From the NCBI RefSeq assembly GCF_029510815.1, contig NZ_CP120360.1, forward strand, positions 3,100,001 to 3,164,000: 64,000 nt of DNA. Reading direction: 5' to 3'. Origin of the DNA: Janibacter sp. DB-40 (GTDB taxonomy: Bacteria; Actinomycetota; Actinomycetes; Actinomycetales; Dermatophilaceae). The notes beneath the pieces were generated by a model. The model was given only the letters and a program-made list of their open reading frames with translations, searched no databases and had not been told where the DNA came from. The position numbers and the translations under genes were made by a program. Shown here piece after piece: positions 8,263 through 16,847 of this stretch (position 1 is the first letter of the stretch; each line of letters begins with the position of its first letter).

Positions 8263-9504
8263 ATGACAGCGCTGTCCCCCCTGCTCAAGCAGGCCACCCC
8301 CGTGACCGTCGACCACGCACTCGGCTCCGAGGTGTTCGACTCCGACGGCCGCCGCTTCCTCGACTTCACCGCCGGCATCGGCGTCGTGAGCACGGGGCAC
8401 TGCCACCCGAAGGTCGTCGCCGCCGCGCAGGAGCAGGTCGGCAAGCTCATCCACGGCCAGTACACCACCGTGATGCACAGGCCGCTCCAGCAACTGGTCG
8501 AGAAGCTCTCCTGCGTGCTCCCGGCCCACCTCGACTCGCTCTTCTTCGCCAACTCCGGCTCCGAGGCGCTCGAGGCCGCGCTGCGCCTGAGCCGCCAGGC
8601 GACCGGCCGGCCCAACGTCATCGTCTTCCACGGCGGCTTCCACGGCCGCACCGTGGCGACGGCGAGCATGACGACGTCCGGCACCCGCTTCTCGGCGGGC
8701 ATCTCGCCGCTGATGGGCGGGGTGCACGTCGCCCCCTTCCCCACCGCCTACCGCTACGGGTGGAGCGAGGAGGAGGCGACCCGCTTCGCCCTGCAGGAGC
8801 TGGACTACATGTTCGCGACGCTCACCTCCCCGCAGGAGACCGCCGCCTTCATCGTCGAGCCGGTGCTGGGCGAAGGGGGGTACATCCCGGGCAACACCGC
8901 CTTCTTCCAGGGCCTGCGCGAGCGTGCCGACAAGCACGGCATCCTGTTGGTCATGGACGAGGTGCAGACGGGCTTCGGTCGCACGGGCGCGATGTTCGGG
9001 CACCAGCACTTCGGCGTGCAGCCGGACATCATGACGATGGCCAAGGGGATCGCCTCCGGCTTCCCGATCTCCGGCATCGCCGCCTCGCAGGACCTGATGG
9101 GCAAGGCCTGGCCCGGGTCGCAGGGCGGGACCTACGGAGCCAACGCCGTCGCCTGCGCCGCTGCCGTGGCGACCCTCGGGGTCATCGAGGAGGAGGGCCT
9201 GGTAGCCAACGCCGCCGAGCGCGGCACGCAGCTGCTCGAGGGGGCGAAGGCCGCCGCGATCGACGGCATCGGGGACGTGCGCGGACTCGGCCTGCTCGTC
9301 GGCAGCGAGTTCACCGCCGCCGACGGCAGCCCGGACAGTGCCCGAGCGGCGAAGGCGCAGCAGACCGCGGCGGGCAAGGGCCTGCTCATGCTCACCTGCG
9401 GCGCGCACATGAACGTCGTGCGGATGATCCCCCCGCTCGTCGTCACCGCCGAGCAGGTGGACGAGGCGCTGGGCATCTGGGCCGAGGTCCTGGCGGAGGT
9501 CTGA
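8263..9504 (+). CDS. gabT: Class III aminotransferase (4-aminobutyrate aminotransferase-like)
   Basis: PLP-dependent omega-aminotransferase, 413 residues. Seen: FLDFTAGIGVVSTGHCHPKV, FFANSGSEALEAALRLSRQ, IVFHGGFHGRTVAT, cofactor Asp in LLVMDEVQTGFGRTG, and the PLP lysine in DIMTMAKGIASGFPISG. Start ATG 8263 is preceded by TTGGAGG. Pairing with a divergent succinate-semialdehyde-type dehydrogenase points to a GABA-like omega-amino acid or diamine intermediate, although the exact amine is not certain. The next gene starts one base after the stop. Confidence 0.9.
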   Translation: MTALSPLLKQATPVTVDHALGSEVFDSDGRRFLDFTAGIGVVSTGHCHPKVVAAAQEQVGKLIHGQYTTVMHRPLQQLVEKLSCVLPAHLDSLFFANSGSEALEAALRLSRQATGRPNVIVFHGGFHGRTVATASMTTSGTRFSAGISPLMGGVHVAPFPTAYRYGWSEEEATRFALQELDYMFATLTSPQETAAFIVEPVLGEGGYIPGNTAFFQGLRERADKHGILLVMDEVQTGFGRTGAMFGHQHFGVQPDIMTMAKGIASGFPISGIAASQDLMGKAWPGSQGGTYGANAVACAAAVATLGVIEEEGLVANAAERGTQLLEGAKAAAIDGIGDVRGLGLLVGSEFTAADGSPDSARAAKAQQTAAGKGLLMLTCGAHMNVVRMIPPLVVTAEQVDEALGIWAEVLAEV

Positions 9505-9505
9505 G

Positions 9506-10003
9506 ATGGCAGCCAGGTACTTCACGATCACCCTCGAGTCGCGGGGCGTGACCTGCCGCGCACGGTTGCTCGACGACGAGGCCCCGCTGACCTGCGAGGC
9601 GGTGTGGCAGGCCCTGCCCGCGGGCAGCGACGCCTTCCACGCCAAGTACGCGCGCAACGAGGTCTACACCCTCATCCCGCGGATCACGGCGGCCCCGCAC
9701 CGGGAGAACCCGACGATCACGCCGATCCCCGGTGACGTGTGCCTGTTCGACTTCGAGCCGTGGGAGATCGGCAACCCCGCGTACGGGTACGACCCGGGCT
9801 CGACGGCGCACGCGGAGCAGGGCGCGACCGACCTGGCGATCTTCTACGGACGCAACAACCTGCTCATCAACGGCGACATGGGCTGGGTGCCCGGGTCCGT
9901 CTTCGGCGCGATCGAGGAGGGCCTGCCCGAGATGGCAGCTGCCTGCAACGACCTGTGGCGCAACGGGTTCGCCGGCGAGCGGCTGCTCTTCGCCCGCGCC
10001 TGA
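9506..10003 (+). CDS. DUF3830 family protein
   Basis: A 165-residue protein matching DUF3830, a cyclophilin-like-fold family of unknown activity. Conserved pieces: FTITLESRGVTCRARLLDD, CEAVWQALP, FHAKYARNEVYTLIP, PIPGDVCLFDFEPWEIG, DLAIFYGRNNLLINGDMGW. It starts one base after the aminotransferase stop and is surely co-transcribed. Its presence next to an amidase and racemase-like genes suggests a role in amide or nitrogen compound catabolism; no reaction can be assigned. Confidence 0.9.
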   Translation: MAARYFTITLESRGVTCRARLLDDEAPLTCEAVWQALPAGSDAFHAKYARNEVYTLIPRITAAPHRENPTITPIPGDVCLFDFEPWEIGNPAYGYDPGSTAHAEQGATDLAIFYGRNNLLINGDMGWVPGSVFGAIEEGLPEMAAACNDLWRNGFAGERLLFARA

Positions 10004-10007
10004 TCGC

Positions 10008-10085
10008 GTGCACGAAGAGGTCTCCTGGGGTCACCCTGCGGCGGAAATCGTCACGGATCGCGCCTCGGGAGGCCTCTTTGTGCAC
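10008..10085. terminator. Convergent intergenic inverted repeat
   Basis: 18-base arms 10008-10025 and 10068-10085 are complementary apart from two positions that become G-U wobbles in RNA. The 42-base interior is GC-rich. It fills the gap between the DUF3830 gene (+) and the alpha/beta hydrolase gene (-), so a bidirectional transcription stop is the simplest reading. Confidence 0.5.
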
Positions 10086-10097
10086 GGTCACGTCAGC

Positions 10098-10709
10098 TCA
10101 GCAGGGCGTACGCAGCCAGTGCCGGGCCAGGCGCTCGTCCTGCTCGGTGATCTCGTGCGCCACGGGCAGCACGTCGTGGGTCACGTCGGCACCCATCCGG
10201 CGAAATTCCTGCGCGAGGCGAAGCCCGTCGCCGCGCTGTCGCCGCTGGTCGTGCTCACCGTCGAGGAGGAGCACGCGGACTCCGGTGAGGTCGGCCACGG
10301 GCGGTCTGGCGAAGGGCGCGAGGGGCCGCAGGAGCACCGCCCCAGCGAGCAGATCGGGGTGGCACATCATCAGGGCCGTGGCCATGATCGCGCCGTTGGA
10401 GAAGCCGACCGCGACGGGGCGGGTGTCGCCGAGCTCACGGCGGTTGTCCAGGAGGAACTCGCGCAGGAGGGGGACCCTCGCTCGCAGGTCCTCCTCATCG
10501 ACACGACGATCCGGGTGTCGACGGAAGAAGGCATGGCCGCCGGGAAGGTCGACCGTACCGCGCACGCTCAACTTCGTCGCCGGAGACAGACGGTCTGCCA
10601 ACGGCAGCAGTTCGGTCTCGCTGCCATCGGTGCCATGGAGCAGGAGGAGCGGCAGGTGCCCCTCGCCGGTCGCTGGCACCAAGACGTGCTCATGGATCGA
10701 TGCGCCCAT
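10098..10709 (-). CDS. Alpha/beta hydrolase (phospholipase/carboxylesterase type)
   Basis: A 203-residue serine hydrolase of the compact carboxylesterase group. Seen: oxyanion strand LPLLLLHGTDGSE, nucleophile elbow VAVGFSNGAIMATAL, acid region VRVLLLDGEHDQ, and the late catalytic His in PVAHEITEQDERLARHWL. ATG 10709 gives a normal length with no signal peptide. It lies 26 bases after the amidase on the same strand, so it likely belongs to that operon; an ester- or amide-cleaving step is plausible. Confidence 0.85.
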   Translation of the reverse strand: MGASIHEHVLVPATGEGHLPLLLLHGTDGSETELLPLADRLSPATKLSVRGTVDLPGGHAFFRRHPDRRVDEEDLRARVPLLREFLLDNRRELGDTRPVAVGFSNGAIMATALMMCHPDLLAGAVLLRPLAPFARPPVADLTGVRVLLLDGEHDQRRQRGDGLRLAQEFRRMGADVTHDVLPVAHEITEQDERLARHWLRTPC

Positions 10710-10735
10710 GGATCCACCCCTCGGCCACCGACGCC

Positions 10736-12106
10736 TCAGTTCGCGATGAGCCACTCCACGAAGCGCGCGACGGCCAGGACGAGGTCGTCGGAGTGGCGCG
10801 GCCCGACGATCTGCAGACCGACCGGCAGACCCGCGGACGTGGTGCCGACGGGGATGCTGATCGCCGGCTGCTGCGTCATGTTGAACGGGTAGGTGAACTG
10901 CGTCCACTGCGGCCAGGTCTTCAGCCCGCTGCCCGGTGGCACGTCGTGACCCGCCTCGAAGGCCGTGATCGGCATCGTCGGCGTGATGAGCACGTTGTGC
11001 TGCTCGTGGAAGGCACCCATGGTGATCCCGAGCGCGGCCGCGAGGGCACGCGCCTGGAGGAACTCGACCGCCCCGACCTCCTCGCCGCGGTCCCACACCT
11101 CTCCCAGAGCGGGATCGACCGTCTTGCGGGCGCCGGGCATCGTCCGCAGGAGGGTGGCCGCGCTGGCCGCCCACATCAGCTCGAACGCCTCGAGCGGGTC
11201 GTCAAAGCCCGGGTCGGCCGCCGTCACCGGCATCCCGGCCGCGTCGATCCTGGCGACCACGTCGTCGCAGATGCGACCGACCTCCTCGTCCACCTCGACG
11301 TACCCCAGCGTCTTGGAGTAGGCGACGGGGAGGCCGGTGACCTCGCGGTTGAACTCACCCCGGAAGGTCAGTCGCGGCGGCGCCAGGGAGGTGGGGTCGC
11401 GGTGGTCGGGCAGGGACAGGATGTCCATGAGCAGGGCGGCGTCCTCGACGGTACGCGTCATGGGGCCGGCGTGGGCCAGCGGTCCGAAGGGGCTCGCCGG
11501 GAACATCGGGACGCGGCCGTGGGTCGGCTTGAAGCCGACGATCCCGCAGAAGGACGCGGGGATGCGGATGCTGCCGCCGGCGTCGGTCCCCACGTTCACC
11601 GGTCCCATCCCGCCGGCGACGGATGCCGCGGCGCCCCCCGACGAGCCACCAGCGGTCATCCGGGTGTCGACGGGGTTGCGAGTGATGCCGGTCAGCGGTG
11701 AGTCGGTGACGCCCTTCCAGGCGATCTCGGGGGTCGTGTTCTTGCCGACGAGGACCATCCCGTCGGCGCGCAGCCGTGCCGTGACGGGCGCGTCGACGTC
11801 CCACGGCTGGTCGGGGTCGATCGCCTTGGAGCCGCGCAGCGTCGGCCAGCCCTTGGTGAGGAAGATGTCCTTCATCGAGGTCGGCACGCCGTCGAGCAGC
11901 CCGATGGGCGTCCCGGCCTGCCAGCGGGCCTCGGAGGCACGTGCCTGCTCGAGGGCGCTCTCGCGGTCGACGAGGCAGAAGGCGTTGATCTCGCCGTCGA
12001 CCTCCTCGATGCGGTCGAGGACCGCGCTGGTCGCCTCGACGGGCGAGAGCTCCTTCGCGCCGTAGGCGGCGACGAGCTCGACGGCGGTCATCTCGATCGG
12101 GTTCAT
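10736..12106 (-). CDS. Amidase signature family hydrolase
   Basis: A 456-residue amidase. The Ser-cisSer-Lys triad is visible: catalytic lysine in PTSMKDIFLTKGW, glycine/serine-rich TAGGSSGGAAASVAGG and the nucleophile region VGTDAGGSIRIPASFCG. The rest (GFKPTHGRVPMF, GPMTRTVEDAALLM) fits family expectations, and length is normal. It begins 3 bases after the D-2-hydroxyacid dehydrogenase stop, forming a minus-strand operon dehydrogenase-amidase-hydrolase reading from the operator region at 13.1 kb. Substrate unknown. Confidence 0.93.
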   Translation of the reverse strand: MNPIEMTAVELVAAYGAKELSPVEATSAVLDRIEEVDGEINAFCLVDRESALEQARASEARWQAGTPIGLLDGVPTSMKDIFLTKGWPTLRGSKAIDPDQPWDVDAPVTARLRADGMVLVGKNTTPEIAWKGVTDSPLTGITRNPVDTRMTAGGSSGGAAASVAGGMGPVNVGTDAGGSIRIPASFCGIVGFKPTHGRVPMFPASPFGPLAHAGPMTRTVEDAALLMDILSLPDHRDPTSLAPPRLTFRGEFNREVTGLPVAYSKTLGYVEVDEEVGRICDDVVARIDAAGMPVTAADPGFDDPLEAFELMWAASAATLLRTMPGARKTVDPALGEVWDRGEEVGAVEFLQARALAAALGITMGAFHEQHNVLITPTMPITAFEAGHDVPPGSGLKTWPQWTQFTYPFNMTQQPAISIPVGTTSAGLPVGLQIVGPRHSDDLVLAVARFVEWLIAN

Positions 12107-12109
12107 CTC

Positions 12110-13090
12110 TCAGCTCCTGGTGGTCGGAACGTAGCCCAGCGACGTGTCGACGATGTTGTCCAGCGGGCGCCCGTCGACCCAGCGCACGAAGTTCTCGGCG
12201 AAGAGGTCGACCAGGGCGTCACGCCAGCCGACGAAGTCGCCGGAGTTGTGGGGGGTGATCATGACGTCCGGCAGGGACCACAGCGGGTGGTCCTCCGGCA
12301 GCGGCTCCGGGTCGACGACGTCGAGGGCGGCACCGGCGATCTGCTCGGAGCGAAGGGCGGTGACCAGGTCGTCGGTCCGCACCAGCTCGCCACGGCCCAC
12401 GTTGATGAAGCGGGCGTGCGGCTGCATCGCCGCGAAGGCGTCCGCGTCGAACATCCCGGACGTCTGGTCGGTCAGCGGGGCGATCGCCACCACCCAGTCC
12501 GCCCGCCCGAGTGCCTCGTGGAGGTCCTCGGTGGCGGAGACGTCACCGAAGTCCGGATCGCCGGTCCGCTCCCTTCGTCCGGAGCCGGAGACCTCGAGCC
12601 CGGCGGCCCGCAGGAGCCGGGCGATCGCGCGGCCGATCGGTCCCGTCCCGACGACGAGCGCGCGTGTCCCGGCGACCCGCTCGGACTCGCGGTGCTGCCA
12701 GGTGGCCTCGTCCTGCAGCCGCAGCGACCGCGGCAGGTCCTTGGCGAAGGAGAGCACCTGGCCCAGGACGTACTCGGCGATCGCGTCGTCGAAGACACCA
12801 CGGGAGTTGGTGATGACGACGTCGCTCTCGCGGACCTCGGGCGTCATCAGCGGGTCCACCCCGGCCGCGGCGATGTGCACCCACTGCACCGACCCGGCCG
12901 CGTGCCAGGCCTCGGCGAGCGCGGTGCTGAGGAAGTCGTAGGCGAAGACGACGTCGGCACCCTCCATCGCGGCGGCCAGTCCGTCGGCCTCGGTGAAGCG
13001 GACATCGGCCCGCTCGGTCACTGGCGCGAGGGCCTCCGGAGAGGGGCGATTCTCGTTGTGGAGGACCACGACGACGGGCTCTGTCGACAT
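12110..13090 (-). CDS. D-isomer-specific 2-hydroxyacid dehydrogenase
   Basis: A 326-residue NAD(P)-dependent oxidoreductase interconverting 2-oxoacids and D-2-hydroxyacids. Seen: Rossmann loop RALVVGTGPIGRAIARLLRA, the substrate/cofactor segment MQPHARFINVGRGELVRTDDL (R of the active site), acid residue in GAALDVVDPEPLPEDHPLW, and the His in VMITPHNSGDFVG. Its ATG overlaps a half-match to the ATTGTCAACAAT operator, so repressor binding could block transcription start directly. First gene of the minus-strand operon that also carries the amidase. Confidence 0.9.
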   Translation of the reverse strand: MSTEPVVVVLHNENRPSPEALAPVTERADVRFTEADGLAAAMEGADVVFAYDFLSTALAEAWHAAGSVQWVHIAAAGVDPLMTPEVRESDVVITNSRGVFDDAIAEYVLGQVLSFAKDLPRSLRLQDEATWQHRESERVAGTRALVVGTGPIGRAIARLLRAAGLEVSGSGRRERTGDPDFGDVSATEDLHEALGRADWVVAIAPLTDQTSGMFDADAFAAMQPHARFINVGRGELVRTDDLVTALRSEQIAGAALDVVDPEPLPEDHPLWSLPDVMITPHNSGDFVGWRDALVDLFAENFVRWVDGRPLDNIVDTSLGYVPTTRS

Positions 13091-13130
13091 GTTGACAACC
13101 TAGGAGCGCGATCCCTAGATTGTCAACAAT
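13089..13130. promoter_or_regulatory. Divergent operator pair for the GntR regulon
   Basis: A full ATTGTCAACAAT palindrome at 13119-13130 and a related TGTTGACAA at 13090-13098 (reverse orientation) lie about 30 bases apart, near three helical turns. They separate the D-2-hydroxyacid dehydrogenase (-) from the first isomerase-like gene (+). The inner flanks CCTAGG and CCCTAGA may be parts of overlapping -10 elements. Confidence 0.6.
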
Positions 13131-13169
13131 CCGGCAATCTTCCCGCTGCCCGACAGAGAGGGGCCACGC

Positions 13170-13922
13170 GTGGAGCTGACAGACGTCGAGTTCGAGGGGC
13201 CGCTGGCCCAACGCGGGATCGGCATCATCGCGCCCTTCGACCTCGCCCTGGAGCGTGAGTTGTGGCGCTGGGCCCCGTTGGACGTCAGCTTCCACCTGGC
13301 ACGCACTCCCTTCGAGCCCGTGGCGGTCAGCCTCGAGCAGGCCGAGCTCGTCTCCGGCAAAGAGCACCTGCAGAAGGCCACCCGCGACGTCCTGGGCGTC
13401 GACCCCGAGGTCGTGGCCTACCTGTGCACGTCGGGCAGCTTCATCAACGGGCCGGAGTACGAGGCGTCGCTGCGGCAGGCGATCCTCGAGGCCGGCGCGC
13501 CCACGGCGGTCACCACCTCCGGCGCCCTCATGGAGGCCGTGGAGAAGCTCGGGCCGCGCCGCATGTCGGTCGTCACGCCCTACGACGCCGAGCTGACCGA
13601 CCGCCTCAAGACCTTCCTCGGCGCGCTCGACGTCGAGGTGGTCCGCTCGCACCACCTGGGGCTCGGTGGCGGCATCTGGCGGGTCAACTACCGCACCGTC
13701 GTCGAGCAGATCCTCGCCGCCGACGACCCCAGCGCCGAGGCGATCTTCGTCTCCTGCACCAATCTGCCGACCTACGACATCATCACGCCGCTCGAGCGCG
13801 AGCTCGGCAAGCCCATCCTCACCGCCAACCAACTCACCGTCTGGGCCTGCCTGGGCCGGATGGGGCTGCCGATGGTCGGCCCCGGGAAGTGGTTGCGGGA
13901 CGTCTTCCAGGAGGAACCATGA
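13170..13922 (+). CDS. Maleate cis-trans isomerase / Asp-Glu racemase family protein (1)
   Basis: A 250-residue two-domain protein of the Asp/Glu racemase superfamily, closest in look to maleate isomerase, arylmalonate decarboxylase and EutA. The two catalytic cysteines are visible in VAYLCTSGSFINGPEY and IFVSCTNLPTYDII, and GKPILTANQLTVWACLGRMG is a family signature near the C-terminus. GTG 13170 start. It overlaps the next gene, a second family member, by ATGA. The family performs cofactor-free isomerisation, racemisation or decarboxylation; the present reaction is unknown. Confidence 0.88.
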   Translation: MELTDVEFEGPLAQRGIGIIAPFDLALERELWRWAPLDVSFHLARTPFEPVAVSLEQAELVSGKEHLQKATRDVLGVDPEVVAYLCTSGSFINGPEYEASLRQAILEAGAPTAVTTSGALMEAVEKLGPRRMSVVTPYDAELTDRLKTFLGALDVEVVRSHHLGLGGGIWRVNYRTVVEQILAADDPSAEAIFVSCTNLPTYDIITPLERELGKPILTANQLTVWACLGRMGLPMVGPGKWLRDVFQEEP

Positions 13923-14638
13923 GCCCCACGATCGGGATGATCTACCCGGACCACGCAGCCGAGGACGAGTACCCCTGGGCCGCAGCCCTGCTCGACGTGG
14001 AGCTGCCCGTGGCCCACATCTACGGCACCGACCTGCACGCGGTCCCCGAGCTGCTCGACCTCGGCAGCCCGGAGCGGCTCGCCGGGGGCGCCGCGGAGCT
14101 GGCGCAGTACGAGCCGGATGCCGTCGTGTGGGCGTGCACCTCGGGCAGCTTCGTCTACGGGCCGAAGGGGGTCGAGGACCAGATCGCGGCCCTCGCCGGT
14201 GCCGCCGGTGTGCCGGCGTCGAGCACGAGCGCCGCCTTCGCCGCCGCGCTGGAGCACCTCGGCATCACCACGGTCGCCGTCGCCGCGAGCTATCCGCACG
14301 ACGTCGCCTCGCTCTTCGTCGACTTCCTCGACGCGGCGGGGACGCGGGTGGTCTCCATGTCGAGCGCGGGCATCGACACCGCAGCCGAGGTCGGGCAGCT
14401 CACGCCCAAGCAGGTCATCGATCTCGCCGCCGCCAACGACCACCCCGATGCCCAGGCCCTGCTCGTGCCGGACACCGCGATGCGCACGCTTGCCGTCGTG
14501 CCCGAGCTGGAGGCCCGCCTCGGCAAGCCGGTGCTCACCGCCAACCAGGTGACGATCTGGCAGGGACTGCGGCTGGTCGGGGAGACCCCCTCGATGCCGC
14601 AGCTCGGCACCCTCTTCCGGGCGAAGCCGGGATCATGA
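13919..14638 (+). CDS. Maleate cis-trans isomerase / Asp-Glu racemase family protein (2)
   Basis: A 239-residue paralogue of the preceding gene. The first cysteine motif is kept (VWACTSGSFVYGPKG), but at the second position the expected SCTN is replaced by LLVPDTAMRTLAV, so the second catalytic cysteine is missing. GKPVLTANQVTIWQGLRLVG is retained. Loss of one of two catalytic residues suggests it acts differently from its neighbour, perhaps like one-cysteine decarboxylases or as a partner subunit. ATGA overlaps on both sides tie it tightly to its neighbours. Confidence 0.85.
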   Translation: MSPTIGMIYPDHAAEDEYPWAAALLDVELPVAHIYGTDLHAVPELLDLGSPERLAGGAAELAQYEPDAVVWACTSGSFVYGPKGVEDQIAALAGAAGVPASSTSAAFAAALEHLGITTVAVAASYPHDVASLFVDFLDAAGTRVVSMSSAGIDTAAEVGQLTPKQVIDLAAANDHPDAQALLVPDTAMRTLAVVPELEARLGKPVLTANQVTIWQGLRLVGETPSMPQLGTLFRAKPGS

Positions 14639-15312
14639 CGCTCGAGGACCTCAAGCCCGTGAAGCGGCGCTCGACGGTCGAGCACATCGCCGGCGAGCTC
14701 CGTGCGGCGATCATGTCCGGATCCCTCGAACCCGGCGACCAGCTCGGGGAGGCCGACCTCGCCGAGCGGTTCTCCGTCTCGCGCGGCCCCCTGCGCGAGG
14801 CCATGCAGCGCCTGGTCTCCGAGGGAGTGCTCGTGGCGATCACCAACCGCGGGGTCTTCGTCGCCGAGCTGACGCTGGAGGACGTCCGCGATGTCTACCG
14901 CACCCGGTCGGTCATCGAGCGGGGCGCCGTCGAGATCGTGCTCGAGGAGCGTCGCCGCGCGCAGCTGCACGAGGCCGTGCAGCGCAGCGTCGAGCAGATG
15001 CGCCGTGCCGCGGCCCGCGGCGACGGCCCGGCGGTCTCCGACGCGGACCAGGCCTTCCACGAGGCGCTGGTCGAGTGCTCCCACAGCCCCCGGCTGATCA
15101 GGGCGATGCGCACGCTGCTCGTCGAAACCCGCATGTGCCTGGGCGAGCTGCGCACCACCTATCCCGACCTGGACATCCAGGTCCACGAGCACGAGGCCCT
15201 GGCCCGGGCCTTCCTCGACGACTCCCCCGCCAGGGTGAAGTCCGCCCTGCTCGCCCACCTGGACGACGCCGTCGACCGGCTCGTGGACAAGCGCACCGAG
15301 CCGGTCGATTGA
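14635..15312 (+). CDS. GntR family regulator with FCD ligand domain
   Basis: A 225-residue regulator: winged helix at residues 15-80 (GSLEPGDQLGEADLAERFSV, SRGPLREAMQRLVSEG) followed by an all-helical FCD domain with DADQAFHEALVECSHSPRL and HEHEALARAFL, which normally carry the metal-binding His/Asp residues. It overlaps the second isomerase-like gene by ATGA. Two ATTGTCAACAAT palindromes in this locus are its likely targets, so it probably represses both the aminotransferase/dehydrogenase arm and the amidase/isomerase arm until a pathway acid is present. Confidence 0.92.
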   Translation: MTLEDLKPVKRRSTVEHIAGELRAAIMSGSLEPGDQLGEADLAERFSVSRGPLREAMQRLVSEGVLVAITNRGVFVAELTLEDVRDVYRTRSVIERGAVEIVLEERRRAQLHEAVQRSVEQMRRAAARGDGPAVSDADQAFHEALVECSHSPRLIRAMRTLLVETRMCLGELRTTYPDLDIQVHEHEALARAFLDDSPARVKSALLAHLDDAVDRLVDKRTEPVD

Positions 15313-15437
15313 CGCTCGGTGCCCGTGGCGGAGTGCTGAGGAAGGGAGTCGTGGCCCGGCTCAGGCCGGAGCCCGCGCCGTGCACCCGGGTTCCGAGAGC
15401 ACACACCAGCGCGGGCGGAGAGCCAAGGGCCATGGCT

Positions 15438-15475
15438 CCCTTCCTCCGCGCGACCCACCACGCACGGAGGAAGGG
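15438..15475. terminator. Hairpin between convergent genes
   Basis: Perfect 11-base-pair stem, left arm CCCTTCCTCCG (15438-15448) and right arm CGGAGGAAGGG (15465-15475), with a 16-base loop. It lies between the ends of the GntR gene (+) and the amino-acid dehydrogenase gene (-). The rest of the 177-base gap is GC-rich with no coding potential I can support. Confidence 0.65.
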
Positions 15476-15489
15476 GACCGCCCGAGGCG

Positions 15490-16770
15490 TCAGGGGATGA
15501 TGATCCCCTGCTGGGCGAGCTGGCTGTGGTTGGCCGCAGCCAGGGCCCGGCCGGTCTGCCGGGGGGAGATGCCCATGCCCCGCCACTCGGCGAGCATGAC
15601 GGCGACCTTGTCGCGCATCTCCGACTTCAGCCGGGTGAACGAGTCCTGGGGGTCGTCACCGACCTGGCCCTGCAGCAGCCACCAGGCCCATGCAGCGGCA
15701 CCGGCGTTGGCGACGAAGTCCGGGATCACCGGGATCCCGCCGGCGGTGAGCATCGCCTCGGCCGGTGGCGTCGTGGCCGCGTTGGCCGCCTCGACGACGA
15801 CCTGCGCGTTGATCTCGGAGGCGTTCTCCTCGCGGATCGCGTAGGAGATCGCGGCCGGGACGAAGATGTCGGCACGGGTCGAGAGGATCGCCTCGCGGGG
15901 CAGCTGCTCGACGTCCTCGGGCACGCGGCTGCGGTCGATCTCGCCGTACTCGTCGCGCAGGTCGAGCAGCAGCGGCACGTCCAGTCCGTTCGGGTCGACG
16001 AGGGTGCCCGCGGCATCCGCGAGCGCCACGACCTTCACCCCCTCCTCGTGCAGGTACCAGGCGGCGGCACCGCCCATGGTGCCCACGCCCTGGATGGAGA
16101 CCGTCGTCGTGCCCTGCTCCCAGCCGAGCGAGTCCGCGACGCCGAGGCACGCCTCGGCGACGCCGTAGCCACCGATGACCTCGCCGAGCTGCAGACCGTC
16201 GTCGGTGAGGGCGTCGAGTCCGGCGCGCACGCGCTCGAGCGTGCGGTGCGGGTTGGCTGAGCGTGTGATCGCCGCGTGGTAGGACTGCCCCAGACCGAGG
16301 TTGGCGAAGACCTCGTCGATGCGCGACTGCGCGACACCCAGGTCCTCGGCGGTGACCCAGTGGCCGTCGAGCCACGGGAGCATCGCAGCGCAGAAGCGCT
16401 CCAGCACGCCCACGGCTCGCGGGTCGCGGGGGTCGAAGTCGATGCCCCCCTTCGCCCCGCCGACGGGCAGGCCGAAGACGGAGGTCTTGATGGCCATCCC
16501 GCGGGCGAGGTCACCGACCTCGGAGATCGTGCACCCGGGACGCATGCGGGTCCCGCCCGTGGCCAGCCCACCGACGAGCGTGTGGACGACGAGGAATCCG
16601 CGAGCGCCCGTGACCGGGTCGGTCCAGGTCACCTCGTGGGCCGGTGGCCCGTCGACGAGGTCCTGACCGGGGACGGCGTCGACGGCGTCGAGGGCGCCGT
16701 CGGGGACGCGGTGGACGCGCGACTCCGTCTTGCTCGTCGAGTCCCAGTGCGGATTGTGCATGATCGTCAC
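15490..16770 (-). CDS. Glu/Leu/Phe/Val family amino acid dehydrogenase
   Basis: NAD(P)-dependent oxidative deaminase, 426 residues. Seen: the substrate loop GLATGGTRMRPGC and MAIKTSVFGLPVGGAKGGI (catalytic lysines), DGHWVTAEDLGVAQSRID, the Rossmann motif VSIQGVGTMGGAAAWYL, and VVEAANAATTPPAEAML. I chose GTG 16770 because AGAAGG lies 8 bases upstream; GTG 16779 overlaps that site. It is divergent from a LysR regulator, the usual arrangement for its control. Glutamate versus leucine/valine specificity is not resolved by eye. Confidence 0.88.
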   Translation of the reverse strand: MTIMHNPHWDSTSKTESRVHRVPDGALDAVDAVPGQDLVDGPPAHEVTWTDPVTGARGFLVVHTLVGGLATGGTRMRPGCTISEVGDLARGMAIKTSVFGLPVGGAKGGIDFDPRDPRAVGVLERFCAAMLPWLDGHWVTAEDLGVAQSRIDEVFANLGLGQSYHAAITRSANPHRTLERVRAGLDALTDDGLQLGEVIGGYGVAEACLGVADSLGWEQGTTTVSIQGVGTMGGAAAWYLHEEGVKVVALADAAGTLVDPNGLDVPLLLDLRDEYGEIDRSRVPEDVEQLPREAILSTRADIFVPAAISYAIREENASEINAQVVVEAANAATTPPAEAMLTAGGIPVIPDFVANAGAAAWAWWLLQGQVGDDPQDSFTRLKSEMRDKVAVMLAEWRGMGISPRQTGRALAAANHSQLAQQGIIIP

Positions 16771-16847
16771 GTCAACCACCTTCTTTCTGCAGGTTCCTGT
16801 CTCCCCAGCGTGGGCCCGGTCACAACGGGGCGTCCAGCGCGTGAACC

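Noticed and set aside
6704..15312. Ectoine/hydroxyectoine degradation operon
   Set aside because: EutD, EutE and EutC homologues and an ectoine transporter are not present; only EutA-like, aminotransferase and dehydrogenase members match.
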